Below, in pieces: positions 54,201 to 60,933 of a stretch of 64,000 nucleotides of DNA. Below the pieces are notes generated by a model. That model had not been told where the DNA came from. It did no database searches and worked only from the letters and a program-made list of their open reading frames with translations. The DNA comes from Comamonas sp. 26. GTDB taxonomy: Bacteria; Pseudomonadota; Gammaproteobacteria; Burkholderiales; Burkholderiaceae_C. The stretch lies in NCBI RefSeq assembly GCF_002754475.1, contig NZ_PEFL01000001.1, positions 744,001 through 808,000 of the forward strand. Direction: 5' to 3'. The first letter of the stretch is position 1. Each line of letters begins with the position of its first letter. The position numbers and the translations under genes are program-made.

Positions 54201-57189
54201 AGTCAGCGGACTGACCACCTCTGACTTCTCTGTGGCTAACGGCAGTCTGAGCGACCTCAGCAGCAGCGATGGCGGCCTGACCTGGACGGCGACCCTGACG
54301 CCGACAGTCGGCGTCACCAACACCAGCAATCTGATCACGCTGAACAACACCGGCTATGCGGATGCTGCGAGCAACACCGGCACCGGCGCAACGGACTCGA
54401 ACAGCTACGCCATCGACACCCTGCGCCCGACGGCCACCATCGTGGTGAGCGACACGGCGCTGGCCGTGGGCGAGACCTCGCTGGTGACCATCAGCTTCAG
54501 CGAAGCAGTCAGCGGACTGACCACCTCTGACTTCTCTGTGGCTAACGGCAGTCTGAGCGACCTCAGCAGCAGCGATGGCGGCCTGACCTGGACGGCGACC
54601 CTGACGCCGACAGTCGGCGTCACCAACACCAGCAATCTGATCACGCTGAACAACACCGGCTATGCGGATGCTGCGAGCAACACCGGCACCGGCGCAACGG
54701 ACTCGAACAGCTACGCCATCGACACCCTGCGCCCGACGGCCACCATCGTGGTGAGCGACACGGCGCTGGCCGTGGGCGAGACCTCGCTGGTGACCATCAG
54801 CTTCAGCGAAGCAGTCAGCGGACTGACCACCTCTGACTTCTCTGTGGCTAACGGCAGTCTGAGCGACCTCAGCAGCAGCGATGGCGGCCTGACCTGGACG
54901 GCGACCCTGACGCCGACAGTCGGCGTCACCAACACCAGCAATCTGATCACGCTGAACAACACCGGCTATGCGGATGCTGCGAGCAACACCGGCACCGGCG
55001 CAACGGACTCGAACAGCTACGCCATCGACACCCTGCGCCCGACGGCCACCATCGTGGTGAGCGACACGGCGCTGGCCGTGGGCGAGACCTCGCTGGTGAC
55101 CATCAGCTTCAGCGAAGCAGTCAGCGGACTGACCACCTCTGACTTCTCTGTGGCTAACGGCAGTCTGAGCGACCTCAGCAGCAGCGATGGCGGCCTGACC
55201 TGGACGGCGACCCTGACGCCGACAGTCGGCGTCACCAACACCAGCAATCTGATCACGCTGAACAACACCGGCTATGCGGATGCTGCGAGCAACACCGGCA
55301 CCGGCGCAACGGACTCGAACAGCTACGCCATCGACACCCTGCGCCCGACGGCCACCATCGTGGTGAGCGACACGGCGCTGGCCGTGGGCGAGACCTCGCT
55401 GGTGACCATCAGCTTCAGCGAAGCAGTCAGCGGACTGACCACCTCTGACTTCTCTGTGGCTAACGGCAGTCTGAGCGACCTCAGCAGCAGCGATGGCGGC
55501 CTGACCTGGACGGCGACCCTGACGCCGACAGTCGGCGTCACCAACACCAGCAATCTGATCACGCTGAACAACACCGGCTATGCGGATGCTGCGAGCAACA
55601 CCGGCACCGGCGCAACGGACTCGAACAGCTACGCCATCGACACCCTGCGCCCGACGGCCACCATCGTGGTGAGCGACACGGCGCTGGCCGTGGGCGAGAC
55701 CTCGCTGGTGACCATCAGCTTCAGCGAAGCAGTCAGCGGACTGACCACCTCTGACTTCTCTGTGGCTAACGGCAGTCTGAGCGACCTCAGCAGCAGCGAT
55801 GGCGGCCTGACCTGGACGGCGACCCTGACGCCGACAGTCGGCGTCACCAACACCAGCAATCTGATCACGCTGAACAACACCGGCTATGCGGATGCTGCGA
55901 GCAACACCGGCACCGGCGCAACGGACTCGAACAGCTACGCCATCGACACCCTGCGCCCGACGGCCACCATCGTGGTGAGCGACACGGCGCTGGCCGTGGG
56001 CGAGACCTCGCTGGTGACCATCAGCTTCAGCGAAGCAGTCAGCGGACTGACCACCTCTGACTTCTCTGTGGCTAACGGCAGTCTGAGCGACCTCAGCAGC
56101 AGCGATGGCGGCCTGACCTGGACGGCGACCCTGACGCCGACAGTCGGCGTCACCAACACCAGCAATCTGATCACGCTGAACAACACCGGCTATATGGATG
56201 CGGCTGGCAATAGCGGAACGGGTACGACGGTATCCAATGCATATGCCATCGATACTCTTGACCCGGTGGCACCGGGAATTACGCTGGACCAGACTACGCT
56301 GGTGAATGAGAAGCAAGTCTCCCCAACGGGCTTGGTCTTCGTTTCTGGCCTAGAGATGGAAGGAAGCTGGCAGTATTCCTTGAACAATGGCGCGTCCTGG
56401 ATTGAAGGCCGCGGTAATACTGTTCAGCTACCTGATCTGGGTGCATTCAATCTCTGGGTTCAGCAAAGGGATGCGGCAGGCAATCTATCAATGGTGACAG
56501 CACTCAGCGGCATTGTTGAGCCATTGATACCCCCAACCGTGCAACTCCTAAGCGCCCCGACCATGAATGATGCGTTGACCGAACTTGGTCTCGCACCATT
56601 TCAGCCTTCAGAGGTATCAGAGCCAAATGCTGATTTTCTGCGTCCGGCGTCAACGGCGTTCAACACATCGTCTCAAAAAGAGGGGCTGTACGGCTCCGAT
56701 AGTTGGTCTGGGTACGGAATCCCACAGTCAATTGCAGGCATCAACGACTGGATGTGGGCATCGTCTTTCTCGCTGGCAGAACCCAATCGCTCTGGATTTG
56801 ATTTGGCACTCGAGCAGTTTTCTGTTTCGAGTGGGGCCAGCATTCTGGATCTGAAGCCCATACTCCTAGCGTCGGATAGCCCGTGGGATATCGCGTTACT
56901 CCAGTTCAGCTTCTCGGGTAAGCAAGAACTGCCCAGATGGGTTCTCTTGGACCGTCACACAGGCCAGCTATTTATCAATGCTCCCAAGGACCTGAGCACA
57001 ACGCTTGTCTTGCAAATCAAGGTCAGCGATGGAAACGGCCACGAGTCGGTGCGAACTGTGAAGCTGGTAGTAGGCGATGCACGGACCACATCCAGTGTGC
57101 CCACAGGGCGAGCGGGGCTGAGTGAGAAGATGGCCAATGCTGCTAATCAGCAGGCTGAGAAAAGGATGTCTCAGTATGTCCGAGGTTGA
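42274..57189 (+). CDS. giant multidomain surface protein / adhesin (DUF4347, FG-GAP, Ig-like repeats)
   Basis: 4971 residues. The start at 42274 has AAGGA 7 bases upstream; a longer frame starts at 42244. There is no Sec signal; the N-terminus carries LALEQRFMFDGAAAVD, a motif seen in giant adhesins. DUF4347-like domain about residues 99-258 (DAVHLLSHGADGTVQVG, LMLYGCRVGD). Six FG-GAP-like DFDGDGD repeats about 283-575, likely calcium-binding. An Ig-like (Big_5-type) domain is near 590-690. VNDAPT-marked cadherin/VCBS-like domains run to about 1830. SwmB-like Ig domains follow to 2419. Then 22 repeats of 102 residues (2420-4663). The last roughly 300 residues hold an Ig-like and a He_PIG-like domain, ending MSQYVRG, without the GGxGxD repeats of type I secretion substrates. 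It is followed at 36 bases by export-type genes. Inferred: cell-surface adhesion. The base composition of the middle differs from both ends. Confidence 0.92.
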   Translation: MTRKSRPFWNRLTQAMTAQTVKINAPQRQQPVSAVRPLALEQRFMFDGAAAVDVAHAAADAATPVSAEHAVDTASALRHALTAEAQRATEGPAGSTQRQEVVFIDGQVANVGELLNGLSGNAEVVILDPTKDGLQQMADYLQGREGLDAVHLLSHGADGTVQVGNVWLASSNLSEHRAQLESIGAALKADGDLMLYGCRVGDSSKGQAFIDDLASITGADVAASSDDTGVAALGGNWTLERSSGVIETATLTVDAYDGLLVTTWSTGNAPLGFSTIGAAGRVVVGDFDGDGDTDILYQTGANGSPWAYSRSNGNGTFTQLTLAQSPFAGLALLDHTNSNYFVGDFDGDGDIDVLVGVNGTSGMFLRNDNGVFSSQSSASFPQPAVGSRMVVGDFDNDGDTDILYQTGGSGSAWAYARSEGGGNFTFLTQGTSPFAGLTLPDHGGNNYYVADFDGDGDLDILAAVSGATGTFLRNNGSSFSSGSTTTFPAAAANGRLLVGDFDGDGDADILYQTGANGTAFQYARSNGDGTFTILTLANSPLAGVPLVDHTGANYRVGDFDGDGDLDIFSATNSSSGNFYVQNGSPPEVTASTPSDNATGVSRTANIVLTFSESVTKGTGNLYIVRTSDNVIVETIPVGSTQIVGSGTTWTIDPSITLAAGTSYALRADAKTFVDADGIVFKGIQNNTTLNFATAANAAPVIANLNGDSVSYTEGSTGTRLDASGNATVTDADTTLFTGGIVTASITSNGVSGEDVLFVVNEGTGPTQISVSSSNISYGGVQIGTFTGGTAGSPLVITLNGAADATAVTALVRNLTYRNTNDADIATPTRIVQVTISDGTGATSAAALVTVGINAVNDAPTLTATGANPTFTENGTASRLFSGTTISTIEAGQTITGLIMQVSNLADGSLEKLVIDGTTVNLTDLTSVTTGTNGLSVSVAVSGSTATVTVTHAGISTALAQTIVNNIAYRNDSDSPQGASRTATLTAVRDSGGLANGGTEIGMLSIASVVTLVSVNDAPTLAGGPYVLTGTTEDTTSPGTSIATMLAGLTYGDLDTGAQKGIAVTAVSGSGSWQYSTNGVTGWTNFGTVSTGASLLLAQTTYVRFVPGGANGETATLTFRAWDQTSGLASSSAVPRTADTSVSGGSTAFSSGTASASLTVTDVNDAPVLTPAAPTLPGLTDGSINNNGVLVGSLYGANYTDVDTGALKGIAITSLNSGNGTWQYSLDGTTWSNVGTVSASSALLLRASDHVRFVPDGINGTTASVTFRAWDQTSTSAGQQGTKVDASVAGGTTAFSTALDTASVTVTAVNDAPTMTSSSGTVSWAEGNNTTSTPVVIDSGVTIADPDGPNLSQATVIVSNHYVGQDQLGFTNNPATMGNIIGSWNAATGALTLTSVGNQASLAQWQAALRSVTYTNLSENPTTTTRNIEFQVTDGGGLDASAVTRSITLTAVNDSPIITAPSNTQVVEDIASVINLISISDVDSSNAIVTLSVASGTLNATSGSGVTVGGTSSALTLTGTITDINTFIASNKLSYTTAANDTANVTLTISVDTGSVSTTSTTMTLTVNPVNDAPVATVPPSIGMVEDVPGALTGISFSDVDAGSASVTATFSVPSGVLRAVSGSGVTVDGSGTGTLTLSGSLSDINAFIAATRVSFQTALNSTDSVLLRVSINDNGNTGGGAQTDSKTVIINVTAVNDAPVNSVPGAQSTKQNEVLAFNTLKGNGISVSDPDAGSSNVIVILNSVNGTMSLTAAGGVSFVYGDGVDDTSMRMQGTLADLNTTLQSLTFKPTTGFLGNAQMSIQTNDMGFSGSGGAKTDFDLILITVVPGNPLVTSVSTQGLDRTVKIGDEVLINMVFDQTVNVDLSGGKPSLLLETGLLDSSAVYMSGAGSNTLVFKYIVQAGDTSADLDFQSTAALQLNNAVLTNTTGDVAILTLPTVGGADSLGGRSNIVVDGVVPVVTSVGMPSDGSYIIGQNLDFTVNFSENVVVNTLGGIPRIAVTLDTGGTVYAQYASGSGSSALVFRLVVASGQLDSTGVTLGSSLDPNGGSIHDAAGNDSVTALNNVASPTNVKVDGVVPTVVSVSVPADGSYKAGSELSFTMTASEAVQIGGLAPRLVLNVGGVTRYATYISGSGSSALTFQYVVQSGDNDSNGITVSSLDLCGEQLTDLAGNDLNLTLNSMGSTAGVMVDTTAPTGSSIVRVDSNPTNSGSVSFTVTFDEYVSGVGTSDFNLTWTGTASGTIAYVTSVDGRTYTVLVNGIGGEGTLGLDLNASGTGIVDAAGNAITGGLTGASYTIDRVAPSVVNVGVPANGTYVAGENLDFTVNFNEAVQVDTTGGTPSIAVTLDTGGTVYASYVSGAGTSFMVFRLTVAIGQLDTDGISLGNIIQLNGATMRDAVGNDVITLLNSVANTANVRVDAIPPTATIVVSDTALAVGETSLVTISFSEAVSGLTTSDFSVANGSLSDLSSSDGGLTWTATLTPTVGVTNTSNLITLNNTGYADAAGNTGTGATDSNSYAIDTLRPTATIVVSDTALAVGETSLVTISFSEAVSGLTTSDFSVANGSLSDLSSSDGGLTWTATLTPTVGVTNTSNLITLNNTGYADAAGNTGTGATDSNSYAIDTLRPTATIVVSDTALAVGETSLVTISFSEAVSGLTTSDFSVANGSLSDLSSSDGGLTWTATLTPTVGVTNTSNLITLNNTGYADAASNTGTGATDSNSYAIDTLRPTATIVVSDTALAVGETSLVTISFSEAVSGLTTSDFSVANGSLSDLSSSDGGLTWTATLTPTVGVTNTSNLITLNNTGYADAASNTGTGATDSNSYAIDTLRPTATIVVSDTALAVGETSLVTISFSEAVSGLTTSDFSVANGSLSDLSSSDGGLTWTATLTPTVGVTNTSNLITLNNTGYADAASNTGTGATDSNSYAIDTLRPTATIVVSDTALAVGETSLVTISFSEAVSGLTTSDFSVANGSLSDLSSSDGGLTWTATLTPTVGVTNTSNLITLNNTGYADAASNTGTGATDSNSYAIDTLRPTATIVVSDTALAVGETSLVTISFSEAVSGLTTSDFSVANGSLSDLSSSDGGLTWTATLTPTVGVTNTSNLITLNNTGYADAASNTGTGATDSNSYAIDTLRPTATIVVSDTALAVGETSLVTISFSEAVSGLTTSDFSVANGSLSDLSSSDGGLTWTATLTPTVGVTNTSNLITLNNTGYADAASNTGTGATDSNSYAIDTLRPTATIVVSDTALAVGETSLVTISFSEAVSGLTTSDFSVANGSLSDLSSSDGGLTWTATLTPTVGVTNTSNLITLNNTGYADAASNTGTGATDSNSYAIDTLRPTATIVVSDTALAVGETSLVTISFSEAVSGLTTSDFSVANGSLSDLSSSDGGLTWTATLTPTVGVTNTSNLITLNNTGYADAAGNTGTGATDSNSYAIDTLRPTATIVVSDTALAVGETSLVTISFSEAVSGLTTSDFSVANGSLSDLSSSDGGLTWTATLTPTVGVTNTSNLITLNNTGYADAAGNTGTGATDSNSYAIDTLRPTATIVVSDTALAVGETSLVTISFSEAVSGLTTSDFSVANGSLSDLSSSDGGLTWTATLTPTVGVTNTSNLITLNNTGYADAAGNTGTGATDSNSYAIDTLRPTATIVVSDTALAVGETSLVTISFSEAVSGLTTSDFSVANGSLSDLSSSDGGLTWTATLTPTVGVTNTSNLITLNNTGYADAAGNTGTGATDSNSYAIDTLRPTATIVVSDTALAVGETSLVTISFSEAVSGLTTSDFSVANGSLSDLSSSDGGLTWTATLTPTVGVTNTSNLITLNNTGYADAAGNTGTGATDSNSYAIDTLRPTATIVVSDTALAVGETSLVTISFSEAVSGLTTSDFSVANGSLSDLSSSDGGLTWTATLTPTVGVTNTSNLITLNNTGYADAASNTGTGATDSNSYAIDTLRPTATIVVSDTALAVGETSLVTISFSEAVSGLTTSDFSVANGSLSDLSSSDGGLTWTATLTPTVGVTNTSNLITLNNTGYADAASNTGTGATDSNSYAIDTLRPTATIVVSDTALAVGETSLVTISFSEAVSGLTTSDFSVANGSLSDLSSSDGGLTWTATLTPTVGVTNTSNLITLNNTGYADAASNTGTGATDSNSYAIDTLRPTATIVVSDTALAVGETSLVTISFSEAVSGLTTSDFSVANGSLSDLSSSDGGLTWTATLTPTVGVTNTSNLITLNNTGYADAASNTGTGATDSNSYAIDTLRPTATIVVSDTALAVGETSLVTISFSEAVSGLTTSDFSVANGSLSDLSSSDGGLTWTATLTPTVGVTNTSNLITLNNTGYADAASNTGTGATDSNSYAIDTLRPTATIVVSDTALAVGETSLVTISFSEAVSGLTTSDFSVANGSLSDLSSSDGGLTWTATLTPTVGVTNTSNLITLNNTGYADAASNTGTGATDSNSYAIDTLRPTATIVVSDTALAVGETSLVTISFSEAVSGLTTSDFSVANGSLSDLSSSDGGLTWTATLTPTVGVTNTSNLITLNNTGYADAASNTGTGATDSNSYAIDTLRPTATIVVSDTALAVGETSLVTISFSEAVSGLTTSDFSVANGSLSDLSSSDGGLTWTATLTPTVGVTNTSNLITLNNTGYMDAAGNSGTGTTVSNAYAIDTLDPVAPGITLDQTTLVNEKQVSPTGLVFVSGLEMEGSWQYSLNNGASWIEGRGNTVQLPDLGAFNLWVQQRDAAGNLSMVTALSGIVEPLIPPTVQLLSAPTMNDALTELGLAPFQPSEVSEPNADFLRPASTAFNTSSQKEGLYGSDSWSGYGIPQSIAGINDWMWASSFSLAEPNRSGFDLALEQFSVSSGASILDLKPILLASDSPWDIALLQFSFSGKQELPRWVLLDRHTGQLFINAPKDLSTTLVLQIKVSDGNGHESVRTVKLVVGDARTTSSVPTGRAGLSEKMANAANQQAEKRMSQYVRG
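49531..56262 (+). repeat. 22 x 306-base in-frame tandem repeat
   Basis: Units of 306 bases (102 codons) starting PTATIVVSDTALAVGETSL and ending DSNSYAIDTLR. Units 2-21 differ only at two points I could find: GGC or AGC (Gly/Ser) in ADAAxNTG, and a silent GAC/GAT near the start. Unit 1 starts with a CCA codon rather than CCG. Unit 22 departs after NNTGY (MDAAGNSGTG...). The Gly form is in units 1, 2 and 10-14; GAT occurs in units 4, 9 and 16. Each unit resembles one bacterial Ig-like domain. Confidence 0.95.
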
Positions 57190-57225
57190 TGTGATCATGA
57201 GTGCAGCATATGAGGCGGTTTTGCC

Positions 57226-58590
57226 ATGAACGCAGCCATTTCTCCTCAAAGCGCGAACCCGGCAATGCTGCTGCTTGAGCTGGGGCATCGTGCCAGAGCT
57301 GCACGCAGTAATGCCGAGCTTCGTTTTTTGTTGGTCAACGATAGCCGTTTACTCGTACCTTACCGTCAAGCATGTTTGTGGCTGGACAACGATGGAGTGA
57401 CGGCTCTATCCGGAGTGGTCGAAACTGATAGAAATACGCCTTATGCCCAGTGGCTGCATGAGGTGTGCCGATTTCTTCATGCAAAGCAGTCTGTTCAGCT
57501 TCAATGCATTGGGCCAACTCAGCTCCCTCCGGAGTTGGCAAGCTCATGGAACGAATGGTTGGGACCCTATGCGGTGTGGGTGCCTCTATTACAAGATGCT
57601 AAGACACCTGCTTCCTGCGGCGGACTTCTGCTTTCGGGGACGCAGCTCATTGAAGACCAGCGCATTCCGCTTCTCGTGGAATGGAGTCATATCTGGCTTC
57701 ATGCCTACACGGCATTGCAAGCAGGCCAGCCCAGATTATGGAGAAAGCTTACGGTATCAAGAGTTGCGACCAAGAACTGGTGGCGAAAGAAGCCTGTCTG
57801 GATCATCGGCGGGCTTATCGCGCTTAGTGCTGTCCCAGTGCATATGAGCGTTCTTGCTCCGGGTGAACTGGTGGCGGCTCAGCCTGTAGTGTTGAGAGCG
57901 CCTTTGGACGGTGTTATTGATCAGGTCCATGTCCAGCCCAATCAAATGGTAAGTAAAGGTGAACGCTTATTTGGACTTGATGAAGCTCAGATCAGCAGCC
58001 GGTTAGAGGTTGCTAAACAAGCTTTGCTGACCGCTGAAGCTGAGTATCGGCAATCTGCCCAATTGGCTTTGGGCGATGCTCGCTCCAAGGCACAGCTGGC
58101 AGCGCTTGTAGGGCGCATAGGCGAGAAGCGTGCCGAGGTGCAATATCTGAGTGATCAGCGTGACCGCAGCCGTGTACTGGCACCTGAAGATGGCATGGTT
58201 CTGTTCGACTCGCCCACCGAATGGCTTGGCAAACCTGTGCAGACTGGTGAACGGGTGATGCGCATCGCCCGTCCTGACGAGGTAGAAATTGAGGCCTGGG
58301 TTCCCATCGGGGATGCCATTCCATTGACCCAAGGTTCTCCAGTCAAACTGTATCTGGCTGCTAACCCTATGGCAGCCCTAGAGGGAAGGCTTCGGTATAT
58401 GGCATATGACGCCAGCGCCAAGCCGGATGGTAGTTATGCCTACCGAGTGCGAGCCTCTATGCCGTTCAATAAGGATGAGGCTCGTATTGGCCTCAAAGGT
58501 ACTGCCAAGCTCCAAGGCGATTGGGTGCCGTTGGTCTACTGGGTTCTGCGCAAGCCATGGGCCGTATTGCGCCAGTTCTTTGCTTGGTAA
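57226..58590 (+). CDS. HlyD-family membrane adaptor with unusual N-terminal cytoplasmic domain
   Basis: 454 residues. About 185 N-terminal residues, possibly GAF-like, begin LLELGHRARAARSNAELRFLLVNDSRLL. A membrane segment at about 190-208 (VWIIGGLIALSAVPVHMSVL) follows. The biotinyl-lipoyl parts VVLRAPLDGVIDQVHVQPNQMVSKGERLFGLD and SRVLAPEDGMVLFDS flank a short coiled coil; a beta-barrel and a membrane-proximal tail (WVLRKPWAVLRQFFAW) end it. The gene is 36 bases after the giant gene and 6 before the M50 gene, so they form one transcript. It would bridge inner and outer membranes for export. The N-terminal domain may sense a signal; that is inference. Confidence 0.88.
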   Translation: MNAAISPQSANPAMLLLELGHRARAARSNAELRFLLVNDSRLLVPYRQACLWLDNDGVTALSGVVETDRNTPYAQWLHEVCRFLHAKQSVQLQCIGPTQLPPELASSWNEWLGPYAVWVPLLQDAKTPASCGGLLLSGTQLIEDQRIPLLVEWSHIWLHAYTALQAGQPRLWRKLTVSRVATKNWWRKKPVWIIGGLIALSAVPVHMSVLAPGELVAAQPVVLRAPLDGVIDQVHVQPNQMVSKGERLFGLDEAQISSRLEVAKQALLTAEAEYRQSAQLALGDARSKAQLAALVGRIGEKRAEVQYLSDQRDRSRVLAPEDGMVLFDSPTEWLGKPVQTGERVMRIARPDEVEIEAWVPIGDAIPLTQGSPVKLYLAANPMAALEGRLRYMAYDASAKPDGSYAYRVRASMPFNKDEARIGLKGTAKLQGDWVPLVYWVLRKPWAVLRQFFAW

Positions 58591-58596
58591 GTCAAT

Positions 58597-60708
58597 ATGA
58601 GTACTGCATGGCCTGCTTTGCGTGAAGAGCTGGATTTGCTCCCCGGTCCTGTGCTGCCCGATGGCCAGCCCAGCTGGACTTTGCATGATCCTGTGCGCAA
58701 TCTTTTTTTTCAGCTGGACTGGGCCAGCTTTGAGGTGCTCAAGCGCTGGCATCTGGGCGCAGCGGAAGCGATTACACGAAACATTATGGCTCAAACGACG
58801 TTGACGCTCCATAAGGAAGACGTGAACACGTTTTTCCAGTTTGCGCAGCGAAATGACCTGTTGGAGCCACCTTCCAATAGTGCCGACGCGCTGGCCGAGC
58901 GATGGCAGTCTAGGCGTTCAAGCTGGCTGCAATGGCTTCTTCATAATTACCTCTTTTTCCGAGTCCCTCTGATCAAGCCTGATCCCTGGCTGACACGATG
59001 GGCGCCTGCGCTGGAGTTTTTATTCAGCCGAACTTTTGGCTGGATCAGCCTGCTGGCTCTGTTTGCTGGACTCTGGGGCGTTTCGCGCTCCTGGGGAACG
59101 TTTACGGCCACTCTGGTCGATTCGCTGTCCTGGCCAGGAATGCTGGCCTATGGTTTGATGCTAGGTTTTGTTAAGCTGCTTCACGAGCTGGGGCACGGCT
59201 TGATGGCCAAGCGATTTGGATGCCGCGTCCCGACCATGGGCATCGCCTTTCTGGTGCTATGGCCGGTGGCATACACCGATACCAACGAGGTCTGGAAATT
59301 GACACAGCGTGACCAGCGTCTCAAGGTAGCAGGTGCAGGAATTGCAACGGAGCTGATCATCGCAGCTTGGGCCTTGCTGGCGTGGGTCTGGTTACCTGAA
59401 GGAGCACCTAAATCCATGGCCTTTTTGCTGGCCACAACAACATGGGTCAGCACCTTGGCCATCAATGCAAGCCCTTTCATGCGCTTTGATGGGTACTTCC
59501 TGTTATCCGATTTTCTACAAATGCCCAATTTGCACTCACGTGCCTTTGCTCTCGCACGCTGGGACATGAGAGAAAAGTTATTCAAGCTCGGCGAACCTCC
59601 GCCTGAGTCCTTCTCCAATACCAAACGCCGTGGGCTCATTCTGTTTGCCTGGGCTACCTGGATTTATCGATTGGTTCTTTTTTTAGGTATTGCCGCCTTG
59701 GTCTATCACTTCTTCATCAAGGCATTGGGCATTTTGCTGTTTCTGGTAGAAATTGTGTGGTTCGTTGCCAAGCCTCTCTGGTCCGAGATTTCAGCATGGT
59801 ATTCACGCTGGCCGCAGATCGTCCGTAGTCGAAGAGCACAATGGAGTGCCATTGGATCTCTTGTACTGATTGCACTTTGCTGGCTGCCCCTGCCTGCCCC
59901 AGTTCGTACTGAAGGCATGTTGCAGTCCAGCGAGATATGGCCTTTACACGCGCTTGATGCATCGCAGCTGCAGCAGCAAATGTTTGGCGACGCACGCACG
60001 GTCGAGGTTGAAGCCCCTGTCTTTATGCTGTACTCCCCGGCTCTCAAGGCCGCTCAGGCTCAAAACGATGCGCAGAGGACTCAGTATTCGCAGCAAATAG
60101 CGGCAGCAGGTTTCGACTCGGAGCTGCGCAGGGACTGGCAGGTTCTGCAAGAGCGTCAACTACAGGCGGCCACCCAACAGCAGGCGGTGGAAACCGAAGC
60201 CAGTCGCTACCGTCTGAATGCCTCGGGCGCCGGAGTGCTGCGCGACGTGGATCCGGATCTTCGATCGGGAGACTGGCTGGCCCGGAATGAATTGCTGGGT
60301 AGAGTCGTGGGCAGCGATCGGCTGGAGGTTCTTGCCTATGTGCAGGAAGAGGATGTTCAACGCATCAGTATCGGCGACAGCGCAATATTTATCGCTGACG
60401 CTGGCGTGGGGCCGGTATTGGATTTGACAGTGCGCAGCGTTGATCAGGATGCGAGTCGTACCCTCTCGGAGGCAGCGCTGTCTGCGGCAGCAGGAGGCAT
60501 GATTCAGGTCCGAAGCATGCAAGGCACCCTATACCCGGAGCGTCCGGTCTATAGAGTGGTGCTGAATGTGGTGACACCGCTTGAAACAGACGCTGTTTTG
60601 CAACACCGTTGGCGTGGCAAAGTCAGCATTCGCGGCCAATGGGAAGCGGCTGCGGCGCAGTTTGTGAAGACCGCGACGAGTGTCTTTTGGAGGGAGGCAG
60701 GTTTTTAG
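58597..60708 (+). CDS. M50 (site-2-protease-like) membrane metallopeptidase fused to HlyD-like domain
   Basis: 703 residues. The N-terminus (WTLHDPVRNLFFQLDWASFEVLKRW) may be PqqD-like. Several membrane helices include the zinc motif HELGH at 196-200 (LLHELGHGLMAKRFG) and the NASPFMRFDG motif near 290-298, whose Asp is the third metal ligand. TDTNEVWKL lies between. The region after about 420 holds a HlyD-like barrel-sandwich and coiled coil (PAPVRTEGMLQ, SGAGVLRDVDPDLRSGDWL, IRGQWEAAAA). All catalytic residues are kept. The family is annotated as peptide zinc metalloprotease. It follows the HlyD gene by 6 bases. Role inferred: processing or transport of the giant protein. Confidence 0.9.
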   Translation: MSTAWPALREELDLLPGPVLPDGQPSWTLHDPVRNLFFQLDWASFEVLKRWHLGAAEAITRNIMAQTTLTLHKEDVNTFFQFAQRNDLLEPPSNSADALAERWQSRRSSWLQWLLHNYLFFRVPLIKPDPWLTRWAPALEFLFSRTFGWISLLALFAGLWGVSRSWGTFTATLVDSLSWPGMLAYGLMLGFVKLLHELGHGLMAKRFGCRVPTMGIAFLVLWPVAYTDTNEVWKLTQRDQRLKVAGAGIATELIIAAWALLAWVWLPEGAPKSMAFLLATTTWVSTLAINASPFMRFDGYFLLSDFLQMPNLHSRAFALARWDMREKLFKLGEPPPESFSNTKRRGLILFAWATWIYRLVLFLGIAALVYHFFIKALGILLFLVEIVWFVAKPLWSEISAWYSRWPQIVRSRRAQWSAIGSLVLIALCWLPLPAPVRTEGMLQSSEIWPLHALDASQLQQQMFGDARTVEVEAPVFMLYSPALKAAQAQNDAQRTQYSQQIAAAGFDSELRRDWQVLQERQLQAATQQQAVETEASRYRLNASGAGVLRDVDPDLRSGDWLARNELLGRVVGSDRLEVLAYVQEEDVQRISIGDSAIFIADAGVGPVLDLTVRSVDQDASRTLSEAALSAAAGGMIQVRSMQGTLYPERPVYRVVLNVVTPLETDAVLQHRWRGKVSIRGQWEAAAAQFVKTATSVFWREAGF

Positions 60709-60933
60709 CCTCAATGGATAGCTGCAAAGTCATTTTTGAGCTTGCAGAAAAGACGGATTGAGTAGGCAGTAGGCGGCAAGATCCAATAGCTGGTTTGAAA
60801 TATGAAGTGCGAATTTACGCTTTTGTCATAAATGACTTCTTCCGGCGAAAGCTGCCATTGATCAAGAAAAAATGAAGGGTCGCAACCAGCCTAGAGCCGT
60901 CACTGAGCCTGTGCCTCGCGTAGGCTAGAGCAC

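Noticed and set aside
49531..56262. CRISPR array
   Set aside because: The repeats are contiguous 306-base coding units with no spacers and stay in frame.
49480..56316. Reverse-strand open frame of 2278 codons through the repeat array
   Set aside because: The 306-base period is a multiple of three, so one open antisense frame is copied 22 times. Its sequence has no domain and the forward frame matches Ig-like domains.
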